DNA from: Strigops habroptila
Lineage: Eukaryota > Chordata > Aves > Psittaciformes > Psittacidae
DNA length: 64,000 nt
Assembly: GCF_004027225.2 (NCBI RefSeq)
Contig: NC_044291.2
Span: 9,036,707-9,100,706 of the forward strand
Direction: 5' to 3'
In this document: positions 47,931 through 59,580 of the stretch, one piece after another
Position numbering within the stretch: the first letter of the stretch is position 1
Layout of the letters: the number at the start of each line of letters is the position of its first letter
The notes under the pieces: model-generated
What the model saw: the letters and a program-made list of their open reading frames with translations, nothing else
Databases searched by the model: none
What the model was told of the DNA's origin: nothing
Program-made: the position numbers and the translations under genes

Positions 47931-50683
47931 AGCACATAGTTGAATCTAGAAAAGCAACTTTCCCAGCCAATTCTTGGCTGTGACACAAGCTCAGCACATC
48001 TCTTGTTTGTGGCAAGGCACTAATGAAGTAATACAGTCTGATTTTCATTACAGTCAGGGCTGGATGTACCAAGAACATGGAAAGGAGAGGAAAACCCCTA
48101 AATCTGTGCCTTTCCCTTCACCTGATGAGCCAGATGCCACCACCCAGGGAATTTCTTCGGGACTGCTGGCATTTCTGTTATTACTGTTCGTGGCTTTTCA
48201 CAGTGGCAAGGAAAGAAGATTTTGCACCGTGTTGCCTGTACATGCTGAGAGACACAGTGGGTCAAATGGAGCCAGAACATTAAGTGGCAAATCTTAATAT
48301 GCCAATGCAAGGCTCAAAAAGAGATGCTATAGGTTTCCAGATAAACCAACCAAAAACCCAGGCTCTCGTTCATACAGCAAATCCTTTCAGTGAGGAATGG
48401 GTGGAAATCCCTCAAGGCAGACCACTGAGTGGTGAATTTATAGACATTTTATCAGGCATCAAGGTGTTAAAGCCTATCAATTCAACAGCAAGGCTTTCAT
48501 GCCAACTTAAACACCATGTAGGAGAGGATACTGTGAATCTATGATGGGAAGAGGCCTATGACCAAGTCTTGTGCAAGTGGAAAATGCAGAGCCCTGTAGT
48601 AACATTTGACATTACCAGGTACTACTCTGCTTAAAGCAAAAAGTGACGAGACAATGACTTCATCTTATAAGATACGAGCCAGCAATTGCTATTTACTCTG
48701 CTGATAAGTAGTTTAAATAGATGGGTCACTCTTCTGCAGGCTTTATTTTGTGACGGAAGAGGCAATGGTATCTCTGCCAATTTCTTCTGAAACCCAGCAA
48801 GGAGCCCCATTATGAAGAAAGTCAGGTGAGAAGTATCAGAAGCCCAGGAGCTAAACCAATTTATCTTGTATTTTCCACACTCCCTTCTTATGCCTTGGCT
48901 TCCTGCTCAGAATCGATGAAAACAGCTTGCATAATCTCTTAAGAGCACAGTGACATCCTCACAGTGCAGATGTTGCTCATTCCCAGTTCACATGTGTTTA
49001 GACATGCCTGTACAACATGGAACATCTGCCGCATTCCACCACAGCCACAGTGCCCTGAAATGGCTTCTTCCTTTTTCAAAGGGTCTGATGTATTAAATCA
49101 AGAAGAATCTTCACTTTTATTGAAGACACAGAGAAATAGACAACAACCCACTTGACATTGGTTTTCATTAATATATTAATTGTCTGTGCAAGACCTATAA
49201 CATTTCCCGCCATAGTTTCTTTCATTTGTGCCTGCATTGTGGACATTGAAGAGCCCTGCACATGTTTCCTGCTACTCTTGTTCTTTTTCTGCAACACATA
49301 GATGTTGGGCTCTTTAATCAAAAAGAGAACATTTGACAAGGAGCTACCAGACATTGCAACATGAACGGGATCTTGCCAGGGATCTGAATGATCCAGGTCT
49401 TGGACCAATCCAGCCTGGTTTTGGCAGGAAAGGAAGATTGGCTTTTGAGAGAAAAAACTTCAAGAAGAGAAAGAATGAATATAGTGAAATAAATTATTTA
49501 GCACAGTCCTTGAGTCCAGATCTATCCTAAGCAGCTGAACATAGCTCAGCATGCCCCCACACCGCACCTACCAAAAAGGAGAGTGAAAAAGCAAAAGGGT
49601 ATTTCAGCTCTGGAGACATGGGTTTGCTGCCTTATCTGACCCTAGTGTCCCTGCTGACCTGCCAGAAATAGCCAGCCTTTTCTATGCTTGTTTTCCTGCT
49701 GAATGGAGCTTGATTTGTGGGCAGCCGTGGATCTGGAAGCACTGCAGGAAGGACTGGGCTTCCTCTGCCCCAGTGAACAGCCCCCCTCCCTCCCCAGCTC
49801 CTCTGTGCTGTTGGTGACAATCCATTCTCATATCTTTCCTAGAAGCCTTCCAGGTCCCCACTCTCATGTGCCTGGGCTGCTGCCAGCCACATCTGGTATG
49901 TGGGTTCCTGTGGCAGGGAAGTCCAGTTGCCATCACACAACCTGCATCTTAGGTGAAGCCTCCTGCCTCCCTAGACCTGTACCATCCTTGGGGAAGGCTG
50001 AGTGTGTTCTATGTGTAAGTAACTCCCTTGACCCAAAAGAGGGGTAGGTACCCTCAGCCTTCCCAGCAGCTCTGCCCAACACACACTACCAAAGTCAGAG
50101 AAACCTCATCTGGTCTCTGGAGGTCCTCTGCATGTGCCCGTGGGTCTCTGCTAGTGAGCTACGCAGGCAAGGCTCCACTAAACCCATGATTCAGGTGACT
50201 CACAGCAGCTGCTGTTACTCTTCCTTCTGTTTTCTCCATTTCTTCTCATGCTTGTCATATCGTAATTAGACAAATGAAATGATGACGTGTATAATGTTGC
50301 ATATTGCTGTCTACTCTGCAATCAGTATTGCTTCACTGTCATCCTTGCTCTCTCTTTCTGGCATGTGGCCATTTCTCCTGTTACGCTGAGCCAGTGTTAT
50401 CACTGCATCTTTATCTCAAAAAGACACCAAAACTTCTCCACAGAAAGTCTCAGATAAAGCAAGTTATCTCGTATATAAACTTCTGTGCAATGATAACCAG
50501 ACTCATCACAAACCAATAAACACAACTATGGGTTGAAAAAGCAAGTTTTGCTGGTCACTTCTCACAGTTAAGCAAAGCAAAGCTGGAGGAAGTTAACTCA
50601 GGAAACAGCAGGAATTTGGCACATTCCCCTTGCACAATATCTGAGGCAAGACAAACTTGATACTACAGTTCTGCTATTTAAAT
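47931..50683. other. Intergenic, no supported gene
   Basis: The left 130 bp may be the 5' part of the long CR1. The remainder shows no known repeat or exon. Confidence 0.55.
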
Positions 50684-51190
50684 TATAGAATCACAGACTG
50701 GTTTGGGTTAGAAGGGACGTTAAAGCTCCTCCAGTTCCAACCCCCTGCCACGGGCAGGGACACCTTCCACTAGAGCAGGTTGCTCCAAGCCCCTGTGTCC
50801 AACCTGGCCTTGAACACTGTCAGGGATGGGGCAGCCACAGCTTCTCTGGGCACCCTGTGCCAGCGCCTCAGCACCCTCACAGAGAAGAGCTTCTGCCTAA
50901 GATCTCATCTCAATCTCCACTCTGGCAGGTTAAAGCCATTCCCCTTGCCCTATCCCTACAAGACCTTGTCCAAAGCCCCTCTCCAGGTTTGCTGGAGCCC
51001 CTTTAGGCACTGGAGCTGCTCTAAGGTCTCCCCTTCAGGAGCCTTCTCTTCTCCAGGCTGAACCAGCCCAGCTCTCTCAGCCTGGTTCCAGAGCAGAGCT
51101 GCTCCAGCCCTCACAGCATCTCCATGGCGTCCTCTCAGCTTGCTCCAGCAGCTCCATGTCCCTCTTGTGTTGCTGGATGCAGGACTGCAA
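50684..51190 (-). repeat. CR1 LINE 3' fragment
   Basis: It begins TATAGAATCACAGACTGG and continues through the 3' UTR and the ORF2 tail on the minus strand, with CAGCCACAGCTTCTCTGGG, GCCAGCGCCTCAGCACCC and TTCTCTTCTCCAGGCTGAAC. Same subfamily as the 29798 and 55787 copies. The right end is degenerate, so the boundary is approximate. Confidence 0.9.
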
Positions 51191-51410
51191 AGGGGAGATG
51201 TCTCATGATTAATAACAACACCTCCTTCTTTGGTTCATCTAAGTCCTTGGCTGAAAGACCTATATACATATATGTGTATACTGGCTGAACTGGATCTTTG
51301 GGGAACTCTAGCACTGGCCTGCTCAAATCACTACTGTCACTAGCACTAGATCAGGTAGGCCATGGCTTTCTCTAGCCAAGTTTTGACAGCTTGCCAGGGA
51401 AGAGATTCAG

Positions 51411-51546
51411 GCGCCTCTCCAGTGGCCTACTCCTGTGCTGCGTCAAACTCTGAGTGAAAAAGGTCATCCAAACTTTCAGCGCCTCTCCAGTGGCCTACTC
51501 CTGTGCTGTGTCAAACTCTGAGTGAAAAAGGTCATCCAAACTTTCA
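51411..51546 (+). repeat. 68-bp tandem duplication
   Basis: Two adjacent 68-bp copies (51411-51478 and 51479-51546) start GCGCCTCTCCAGTGGCC and end CATCCAAACTTTCA. By eye they differ at a single base (C versus T after GTGCTG). Such high identity implies a recent duplication or one still homogenising. No known repeat family is evident. Confidence 0.9.
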
Positions 51547-51619
51547 GCAACAAGTTCATAAAATGCAGCTGATGGCTGTTAATAGCCCCTGGGCTTATTA
51601 TCCGGCATTACCAAGGCTT

Positions 51620-52180
51620 TTTAGTTCCCCTTTGCCAAACTAAACCAGCCCAGCTTTTTCAGCCTCTCCTCAGAGGTCATGCTGCTCAGGACCCTGAGCG
51701 TCTTCGTACTGCCCATAGGAAGTGAAGAAGGAGGCGATGATCTCTTCTCCCTGGTATCCAGTGACAGGACACATGGTAATGGTTCAGATGTGCACCAGGG
51801 GATGTTTAGACCTGACATTTAGACTCATTTCTTTACAGAGACTGTGGTCAAACACTGAAACAGGCTTCTTAGAGAAGTGGTCAATGTCCCATGCCTGTCA
51901 GTGTTTAAGAGGCATTTGGACAATGCCCTTAATAATAATTTGCTTTACTTTTTGGTCAGTCCTGAAGTGGTCATGCAGTTGAATGAGATGATCCTTGTAG
52001 GTCCCTTCCAAATGAAATGTCTATTCTATTTTAGTCTAATCTATCCTATTCTCCTGAGCCAAAAATGGACACCGTATTCCAGATACAGTCTCATAATGCC
52101 TCTTGGTCTGCTGGCCACTTTCCACCTGATGTTTATGAAGATATAAAGAAACCATCTTGCTTTGCCATCCATACCTAGTC
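51620..52180 (-). repeat. CR1 LINE fragment interrupted by another CR1
   Basis: The left part (51620 to about 51716) reads antisense as ORF2-tail CR1 (AGCCCAGCTTTTTCAGCC, CTCCTCAGAGGTCATGC). The right part (about 52053-52180) resumes farther upstream in the same consensus (CTGAGCCAAAAATGGACACC, GTATTCCAGATACAGTCTC). The interval is filled by an oppositely oriented CR1. About 40 bp of host element seems to be missing at the junction. Confidence 0.75.
51722..52052 (+). repeat. CR1 LINE 3' fragment nested in an antisense CR1
   Basis: A sense CR1 with CTTCTCCCTGGTATCCAGTG, ACAGGACACATGG, CACTGAAACAGGCTTCTTAG and GGTCCCTTCCAAATG. It ends in a degenerate tail of ATTCTATT/ATCTATCC units at 52052. 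It inserted into the older minus-strand copy at 51620-52180. Its closest relative here is the 24612 copy. Confidence 0.8.
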
Positions 52181-52403
52181 TGGTGTAATGAGGCCTCCTG
52201 AGCCAAATCTTCATCAAAAGCCTTAGAACACCATTTATTTCACTGGATTGGGTACTCCTGTTTTATCAGCATTGCCACAAACCTGACAGCACTGCCAGCT
52301 GCCCACAGAGCATGACTTTGAATTTGTCTTCCTTATATTCTGGTGGTTTCCCCTCCTTGAGACAAATGAAGAGTGCCACCCCACCAGGACTATGGAGAAC
52401 GTT

Positions 52404-52783
52404 ATCTCCCACTGCATTCCTTTCAAGTGCTGGTATGTAGAAAGAAGCCTATTTTACATTCCTTTCTCCTTTGGCAGCTACAAAGCTCCCTGCAGCTGCA
52501 AAACCCACATCGTCTGCCAAGGAGATGCAGAGGAGTTTCTCTGCATGGACAGGGCCTTCTTGGCCGCCCCTGGACATGGTGGAGGAGGAGAGGAAGCACT
52601 TTGCAGAGGGTGTGTTGAGGCAGGCCATGGGACTTTCATCCTGCGTGGTCACATGTGTGGGATTCCAGGTTTTTACTCTTGGTTTTGTTCTTTTTTGGCA
52701 GCTTCGTAGCTGACAAAGGAGAAAGGAATGTAAAATAAGCTTCTTTCTACATACCTGTGCTTGAAAGGAATGCAACAGGAGAT
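52404..52783. repeat. Fold-back inverted repeat, 84-bp arms
   Basis: The left arm 52404-52487 and right arm 52700-52783 are reverse complements with 75 of 84 matching positions by hand alignment. The central block TATTTTACATTCCTTTCTCC is identical in both. The spacer is 212 bp and contains its own 8-bp stem with a 6-base loop (ATGCAGAG at 52525 and CTCTGCAT at 52539). The arms do not resemble CR1. It could be a MITE-like element with long terminal inverted repeats, a local inverted duplication, or a hairpin RNA source. No family was recognised. Confidence 0.85.
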
Positions 52784-55700
52784 CATTTTTTGTTTTGCTG
52801 TTCATTTTCTTTCCCCCCAGCTTCCTCTTTACACAAACAACATAAATAGAAGCAGGTATTTTTCACTGGAAATGTGAATAATAGTGCAAGAACATAAAGC
52901 TTTGCCATATTTCTGGAACATTCCTGTCCTCCTTGAGAATTTTTACATCACAGCTAAAAACCTTTATGAATCAAACAGGATTGCTCCTCATTTCTAGGCT
53001 CTGCTCCATCAACAATGTAAGCAAACTGAAAGCAGTCTTTCAACCAAAAGAAAAGATGAAATTGCAATTTTTCTTAAAAAATCTTCTGACTTTATAAAAT
53101 CTCTGATATGTGTTAATCATGCCCCGTGCCCTCACTAGACACCAGAAAATGTCCTTGCACACAGTGTTCATCAGCTTTGTCTCCACAGCATTGCCCTCAG
53201 GAAATGTGAATGAGTAACTGTCATGAAGTGTCCTCCCTGTAAAGTTCAGGTTACTCACAGGGACATTTCTGAGGCACTAAAGCTTCTGATTGAGCTCAGA
53301 CATAACCCACCCCCCAGAAGGTGCTGAATGGTGGGCAACGAGTGTTGACGTGGACTCATGGCACCTCTATGAAGGCAGTTGAAGGGTGCTGTGACACTGA
53401 CCTGAGACACCATAGCATAGTCTCAAATGGTCTCAAAGCTAGAATGACCAGATGCAACTTGCTTCAACACAAGATGGCAACCAAGAGGTCTTGGCACTCC
53501 TGGGCTCCCTTAGGTGCAGTGCAGGCTGCAGTTATGAAAGAAGGGAGTGAACACCACGCACGACGCAGAAAAGGACAGTTTTTTCCCAGATTTCTCAATA
53601 AAAGTGTTGTTGAAGACCACTGCACAACAACCAAACACTTACAGGTATCAGCAGATATACTGAGATAGCAAGTTGTGTAGCTCTCAGGGTGCAGACCTCA
53701 GGTCAGGAGGTTGTCCCCAGCTTTGCTTGCTGCAAGCACATACTGGAGGACCCTTCATGCTGCTGTAGATTGCCAAGGGGAGCAGATCTTCTCCAAATGG
53801 TGTAGGGGGAAGTATCAAAAGGTAAAGCAATCTACCTTTACAAAATCTGACATGTGTGGAGAATGCCTAAGGCTGATCTCAGACCTTAGCTTCCACATGT
53901 CAATATTCAGCAATTTCTAATTTAGGCTTTTCTGGAAGAAGTGATGGAAGGCCAGAGGAGAGGTTAAGGATTAGAAGTCAGGATGTTCACTCGGGTCTAG
54001 TCCCATTCTCTCTGGCAACATTAGAGAATGTTTGGAATAGTTCAAAATTACAAACTGGAGTTAAGATCCATAGAAAAGAACATCACAGGAGCATAGACAT
54101 GACTGAACCATTGGGTTCATCTCATAAACATTCTGTCGATTGCACCATATTCATTCTAAATTTATCATGGAAAAGCCTAAAATTCTGCTTCTATTTTTGG
54201 CACATCTCTTTTCTGAATAAATAAGATAAATAAAGATCCTGCACAGGAAAATAATGCAATAACTCTTTGTGACCAGTGAAATCAAGCCAGAGTAAATAAC
54301 TCTGGAAATGTGCTTGTACATATTGTGAACAAAATACTTTTTGTATTGTATCAAATGGTGGGAACTAATCTCATGCTATGACAACCCTAGTTTTTATTTC
54401 GTCACTGCTAAACTGAGATGATACTTGAAATGTCATTTGTATGGGCAATATTCAATTTCGCTGTTTTCTTCCAGCACAAAATGACAAGCTGAAAGCTTTT
54501 TCCTGAATAGAATTCCTTAATTTGTGTAAGATTTATCTTCAGAAGAGTGGAGGTGTTTCTTTATAATTTTGACCGAAACACAGAAAAGGACTTGATTAGA
54601 TTTATTTGAATTTAAGTCAAATTAAGTTGAAATGGGACTATCAAACATCATTAAAATGAAACTTATGGATCATTATCCTTGACAAAGGCAGTGCCATTCC
54701 TCCAAGAGTTTTCAGTTCATTCACACAAAATTTCCTTCCAACAGACAAATATTCGTACAAGAAATAGTCTGGTCAGATCTGACATGGCTCAAAGTGAAGT
54801 GTCAAGGGATGAATGTGCTATGGAGTTGAAGTTTTGCATCTCACCCTCTTTGCACTAACCCAGTTTAGCTCTCTGAACTATGTAAGAGTAGGCTATGCTG
54901 TGCCTCAGTCTATAGTGCTCATTTTCTGTACCATTTTATGTTTTTCAGTTGGGTGTCAGATGAGCTGAACATTCCAGCACATGGCACAGGCAGCAAGTGA
55001 CTTGCCAGCAATTCGACACATTATTAACTCCAGTGAAGCTAACTCAGACTAACAGAAGAGATCGTGAGGTAATTGATCTTAAGTTGCAAGTAACTTCCCT
55101 TAGCATTGCCAGCCTAATTTTCCTTTCAATTACTATCACTCCTCTGTCCTGGACAGTCCTCCTTCCTTTCCATCCTGGCACATTGTTATTTCCATGTTAT
55201 AATTGCACTGATCTCGGTATAACCCTTCAGTGCTGCATGATTTGTGTGCACACCATGAAACAATTTCTGTTCATTAAGTGCTCTTGCAATGGACCTGAGA
55301 GTTGATGATTGATATACAAATTTTTTGAAGCTGGGTATTGAGGCAAAGACTACTGTGTAGCAAACAGATTTTAAACAGAATTTCAGCACCTATTTCACTG
55401 ACAGGGGTCAAGCAGTTTCCAAAAGCAACTAAATATGCAACGTAAGAACCATTCTACAGGAGTGTCACTGCATTAGCACCAAGGAGCAGCATCACATTAA
55501 CACGGCTGGTTTCCCAATAATGTAAAGCAACCATAAAAGAGTCCTCTAAAAAAGTTGTGTTGGTTCCCTTCTCTCCAGTCATGGTAGACAGTGTAAGTTT
55601 TATGTTATATGGCCTAGGAAGACTTAGAAAGTATTTCCACACTACAGCAGCAACACTAAACAGTACAGAGACTAACCTAAACAACACTGATATTACAGGT

Positions 55701-55786
55701 GAAAACAGTATTAGCATTTAAGAAATGCCTGTTACTGAAAAAAACTAATAATAATGACAGTAATACTAGTAGTGATAGAAATACTA
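52784..55786. other. Intergenic, no supported gene
   Basis: Nothing recognisable on either strand. Confidence 0.6.
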
Positions 55787-56192
55787 GACAGGCTGAGAGA
55801 GCTGGACTTGTTCAGCCTGGAGAAGAGAAGGCTCCAGAGAGACCTCAGAGCAGCTCCCAGTGCCTAAAGGTAAGAAACCAGGAGAGAGGCTTTGGACAAG
55901 GGCCTGTAGGGACAGGGCAAGGGGGAATGGCTTTAACCTGCCAGAGGGGAGATTGAGATGAGATCTTAGGCAGAAGCTCTTCTCTGGGAGGGTGCTGAGG
56001 CGCTGGCACAGGGTGCCCAGAGAAGCTGTGGCTGCCCCATCCCTGGCACAGTGTTCAAGGCCAGGTTGGACACAGGGGCTTGGAGCAACCTGCTCTAGTG
56101 GAAGGTGTCCCTGCTCGTGGCAGGGGTGGGAACTGGAGGAGCTTTAAGGTCCCTTTCAACCCAAACCAGTCTGTTTCTATGATTCTATGATA
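55787..56192 (+). repeat. CR1 LINE 3' fragment
   Basis: A sense CR1 starting GACAGGCTGAGAGAGCTGG in the ORF2 tail. It passes through CAGCCTGGAGAAGAGAAGGC and CCCAGAGAAGCTGTGGCTGC and ends TTCTATGATTCTATGAT. Very close to the 29798 copy over the shared part. Confidence 0.94.
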
Positions 56193-57957
56193 ATTGTAGT
56201 AATAATAATAACAATTTCTGATGAATTCCTCAAGTGTTCCACAAATAAGCCCAATACACATTTTTAAGCTGTAGTTCATTGCACTGTCCTTTTTGTCCTC
56301 TCACGGGCATTTTATGTAGTATCAGTAGCAAGCTCTCAAGGAAGCCTATAATCTTCTTTTAACCACGTACTTCATCTGTGTTTATGACTTATGCTGCTTG
56401 CATTCTCCACACCTCTTGTAATCCTCACTGAGTTTTCCTAGAAAACCTGAAAATGGACATGCTGCTACAGAGAAGGTAGAGACATACATATATGACAGCA
56501 CTTTATGCTGTTATTTCATACAGTCTTTTCACTGGGAAGGAGCAATAAAAACCCTTTGAAACCAAGTGCTCAGCAGCCTTGAAGCACACAGACCTCTCTA
56601 GCCATTTCTGAAAGTCTCTTCCAAAGATCATGGTCCCCTAAACGACCATGCCCCAGCATGGAGGTGAATTGTGCACTCCAAGTGCACAAGCCAGCATTGG
56701 GCCTCCTGGGGACCCATAGTTATCCCAGCATGGGAGGGCTACCCTTAGCTTCCAGGCTTGCCGCATAGCTGTGCCCTGGCACTTCAGCAAAAGGTGGCTC
56801 ATGGCACATCACTGTGTGCTATGGGTGCCAGGGATTGTGCAACCACATAGGTGGTGATTTCCAGGAGCAAGATTGACTTCCCTGCCACGAGGATAACCAC
56901 TACAATGAGAGCTATTCACCCTGTTTCTATTAGAAGGCTGCTGTGAGCAGTCAACCACAGTTCAAACCTATGAATGAGGAAAGAGGTGGATGGCTTAGCA
57001 TCTGCAAGAAGCCCTCTTTGTACCGCAGTTGAGACATGAGGCAGAGCAGAGGTGCTGTAGCCTCTTGGATCACACCTGTGGCACCACCATTTGAGAAAGG
57101 CATGAAGGAAAATGAAAGAACAAACCAGATCTAGATGTGAGAGAAGTCCTTCTACCTTAGCTTACTAATTTTCTCTCTACCGAAGATCTGTAATTTCCAT
57201 TGAAGACAATAGTTACTCATTCCTTGTACTGATACCATTTGACCCCAAATGCCCTTTCATTACTCAGTCTAAAAACCAGTGCTAGATGATTCATTAAAGG
57301 AGATTTTTCCCTTGAATCCCCAAGACTAGGTAGCTCCTGCAAAATCCAGAGGGCTCATTGATGAGACATTACACTGGGAGTTTGGGATTGAGGACTGAAG
57401 GATAGTAGAAGAACGTTCAGTGGTCTAAAAAGATGCTACTGGAATGACCCAGAGGAACAGGAAAGTGAGGAATTTGGGAAGACAAGGGAAATGGTGTGAG
57501 TTAAAAACCTGGTGGAAAGTTCCATGGAAAAACAAAATAGGGGAGTCTGCTAGCCTAGGCAGGGAGGCAAGAATAGCTTCATGATGCGAGCTCATTCCTT
57601 TCCTGCCATGAGGTGGGGAAGGTTGCTGCGCTAAAAGCTCAGTGGAACAGGATAAAGGAAGCACAAGTATTTTTCATCCAGCATCTGTTCAATATGAACA
57701 TACAGAGACAATTTATTTCTATCAAGGTGGTTTTGCTGAAAGTTCTGGAAGTCACTATGATGACCGTCCTATTGTTTTGTACAGCTTTCATTACCTTAAG
57801 ATCATTGCTTTTCCCAGCAAATGAGATGATTTAGGATGTTTCTCCCCACTTGCTAAACTTCACAATTTCAGATTACAGGTAAAGTTTCTGGGAATGACGT
57901 GGCAGCCTGCATGGTATTTCTGCAAACGGAAGAGTTTTGTTATACATTACAGACAGT

Positions 57958-58084
57958 AGTGTCCAAGGCCAGGTTGGACAGAGCCTTAGGTGACATGGTC
58001 TAGTGCGAAGCATCCCTGCCCATGGCAGGGGGTTGGAACTGAATGATCTTAAGGTCCTTTCCAACCCTATTCTGTGATTCTATG
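57958..58084 (+). repeat. CR1 LINE 3' fragment (127 bp)
   Basis: It begins GTGTCCAAGGCCAGGTTGG and continues with GGTGACATGGTCTAGTGCG and AAGGTCCTTTCCAACCC to a CTGTGATTCTATGG end. Same subfamily as the 14743 copy, more severely truncated. Confidence 0.93.
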
Positions 58085-58802
58085 GCAGATGTTAAAGCTT
58101 TCCATAATAATTCAACTACTAGCAACTAAAGAGGAGAATTTAATGACCGGTAATTACAAATAAATGCACATTAGTCCTTCAGCTACAACCAGTACCATGC
58201 AACTTGTACATGACAAAGAGACTAGAACACAGGGCATGATTATATTGAAAATTTTGGAAAAGCTATGGCACTCTTGCTTGATCCACCTATGACAGCATAA
58301 AAGATGGAGAGAGGGTGTGATTTGTGCCAGTTCTCTCATTCAAAGTTGTTCAGCAAGTCTTACACAACAAATCCTTTCCAAGTGCTTCAAACTGACTCCC
58401 TAAGCCTACATTGCGCAGATTCTCCAGGTATTTCTGAAAGTCCTGGTCCACATTCTTCAACTTGGTTGTTGTAAGACTTAAGGAGAGAAAAGAGGAGGCT
58501 GAGGAAAAGAGGCTAAAACCCTTTTGCCCTCACCCTGTTTAATTTACCATGGCAGCTCTACAGCCTATTGGCAGCCCATCTGCGCTTCCCTCCAACCTTC
58601 CCTGGACCTGTCCCCTTCCCACTTATGGACTTGAATACAATAGGATCCAGCACACAGCTGAAAGGGAAATATATGTCACTAGGAAGTCACTTCCATGCCT
58701 GGAGGAGCAGGACATGCTTGGGTCTTGGGTGCCTTCTGAAAGGCCACATCACTGCTGTCTTATACTTTGGCCAGAATATTTTGAAAAATCAGTGTGTAAG
58801 TT

Positions 58803-58863
58803 AGAATTGTAGAATGGTTAGGTTTGGAAAGGACCTTAAGATCATCCAGTTCCAACCCCTCCT
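58803..58863 (-). repeat. CR1 LINE 3' sliver (61 bp)
   Basis: TAGAATGGTTAGGTTTGGAA followed by AGGACCTTAAGATCATCC and AGTTCCAACCCC. Only the 3' tip of a minus-strand CR1 remains. Confidence 0.88.
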
Positions 58864-59459
58864 GCATAGTTCTATGTAGCAAGGGGAAATCAGATGAGGA
58901 ACATAAAATATTTCGATAGTGTTTCCTCCCTCACACCCCAGGATATTTTCTCTAATAGAATTCTTATTTCCCCAAACCTACAATCTTACCTTGCTTCTGT
59001 TTTTAGATTACCAAGGCCAGAACTTTATTGATCAGCATAAAACCAGAAGTGATTTGCCTTTAACAGTAGAATGGGAGGGAGTATCAGGAAACAGCCTTTC
59101 TTTATAAAAGACCTACATGAGCCCATGTGATATCCACCTCCTGCAAGCCTACTTTCTCTACACTTACAAGACTCAGAAATAAAAGATTCTTCCTATTGTC
59201 AGTGGTGGCATGTTGATTTATAGGGTTCAAATTCCATAAGATTAGCTAATAAAACATTCCAGAGGCTGAACATTTTGGCAAAAATTACGTCATGATATTG
59301 ATAAGTAAGTAACAATGACTTTAGATAAAAGTATAAAAACAAGCTGGGAAATGAGATGCACTTACAGATAAGAGATATATGACTAGATGTAATTTTGTGA
59401 TAAGGCACAGACTGTGCCATGTAGTTGTTTCTTAGCATATCCCCCATATAATCCCCTTA

Positions 59460-59580
59460 CAGAATCATAGAATAGTTAGGGTTGGAAAGGACCTTAAGAT
59501 CATCTGGTTCCAACCCCCCTGCCATGGGCAGAGATGCTTCACACTAGACCGTGCTGCCAAAGGCTCTGTCCAACTGTCAG
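59460..59580 (-). repeat. CR1 LINE 3' fragment (121 bp)
   Basis: CAGAATCATAGAATAGTTAG followed by GGACCTTAAGATCATCTGG and the CCATGGGCAGAG segment, up to GGCTCTGTCCAAC. Minus strand, same subfamily as the 44606 copy. Confidence 0.92.

Noticed and set aside
52373..52805. Three overlapping 80-118 residue frames around 52.4-52.8 kb
   Set aside because: The similar peptides on opposite strands arise from the inverted repeat arms, not from conserved protein coding.
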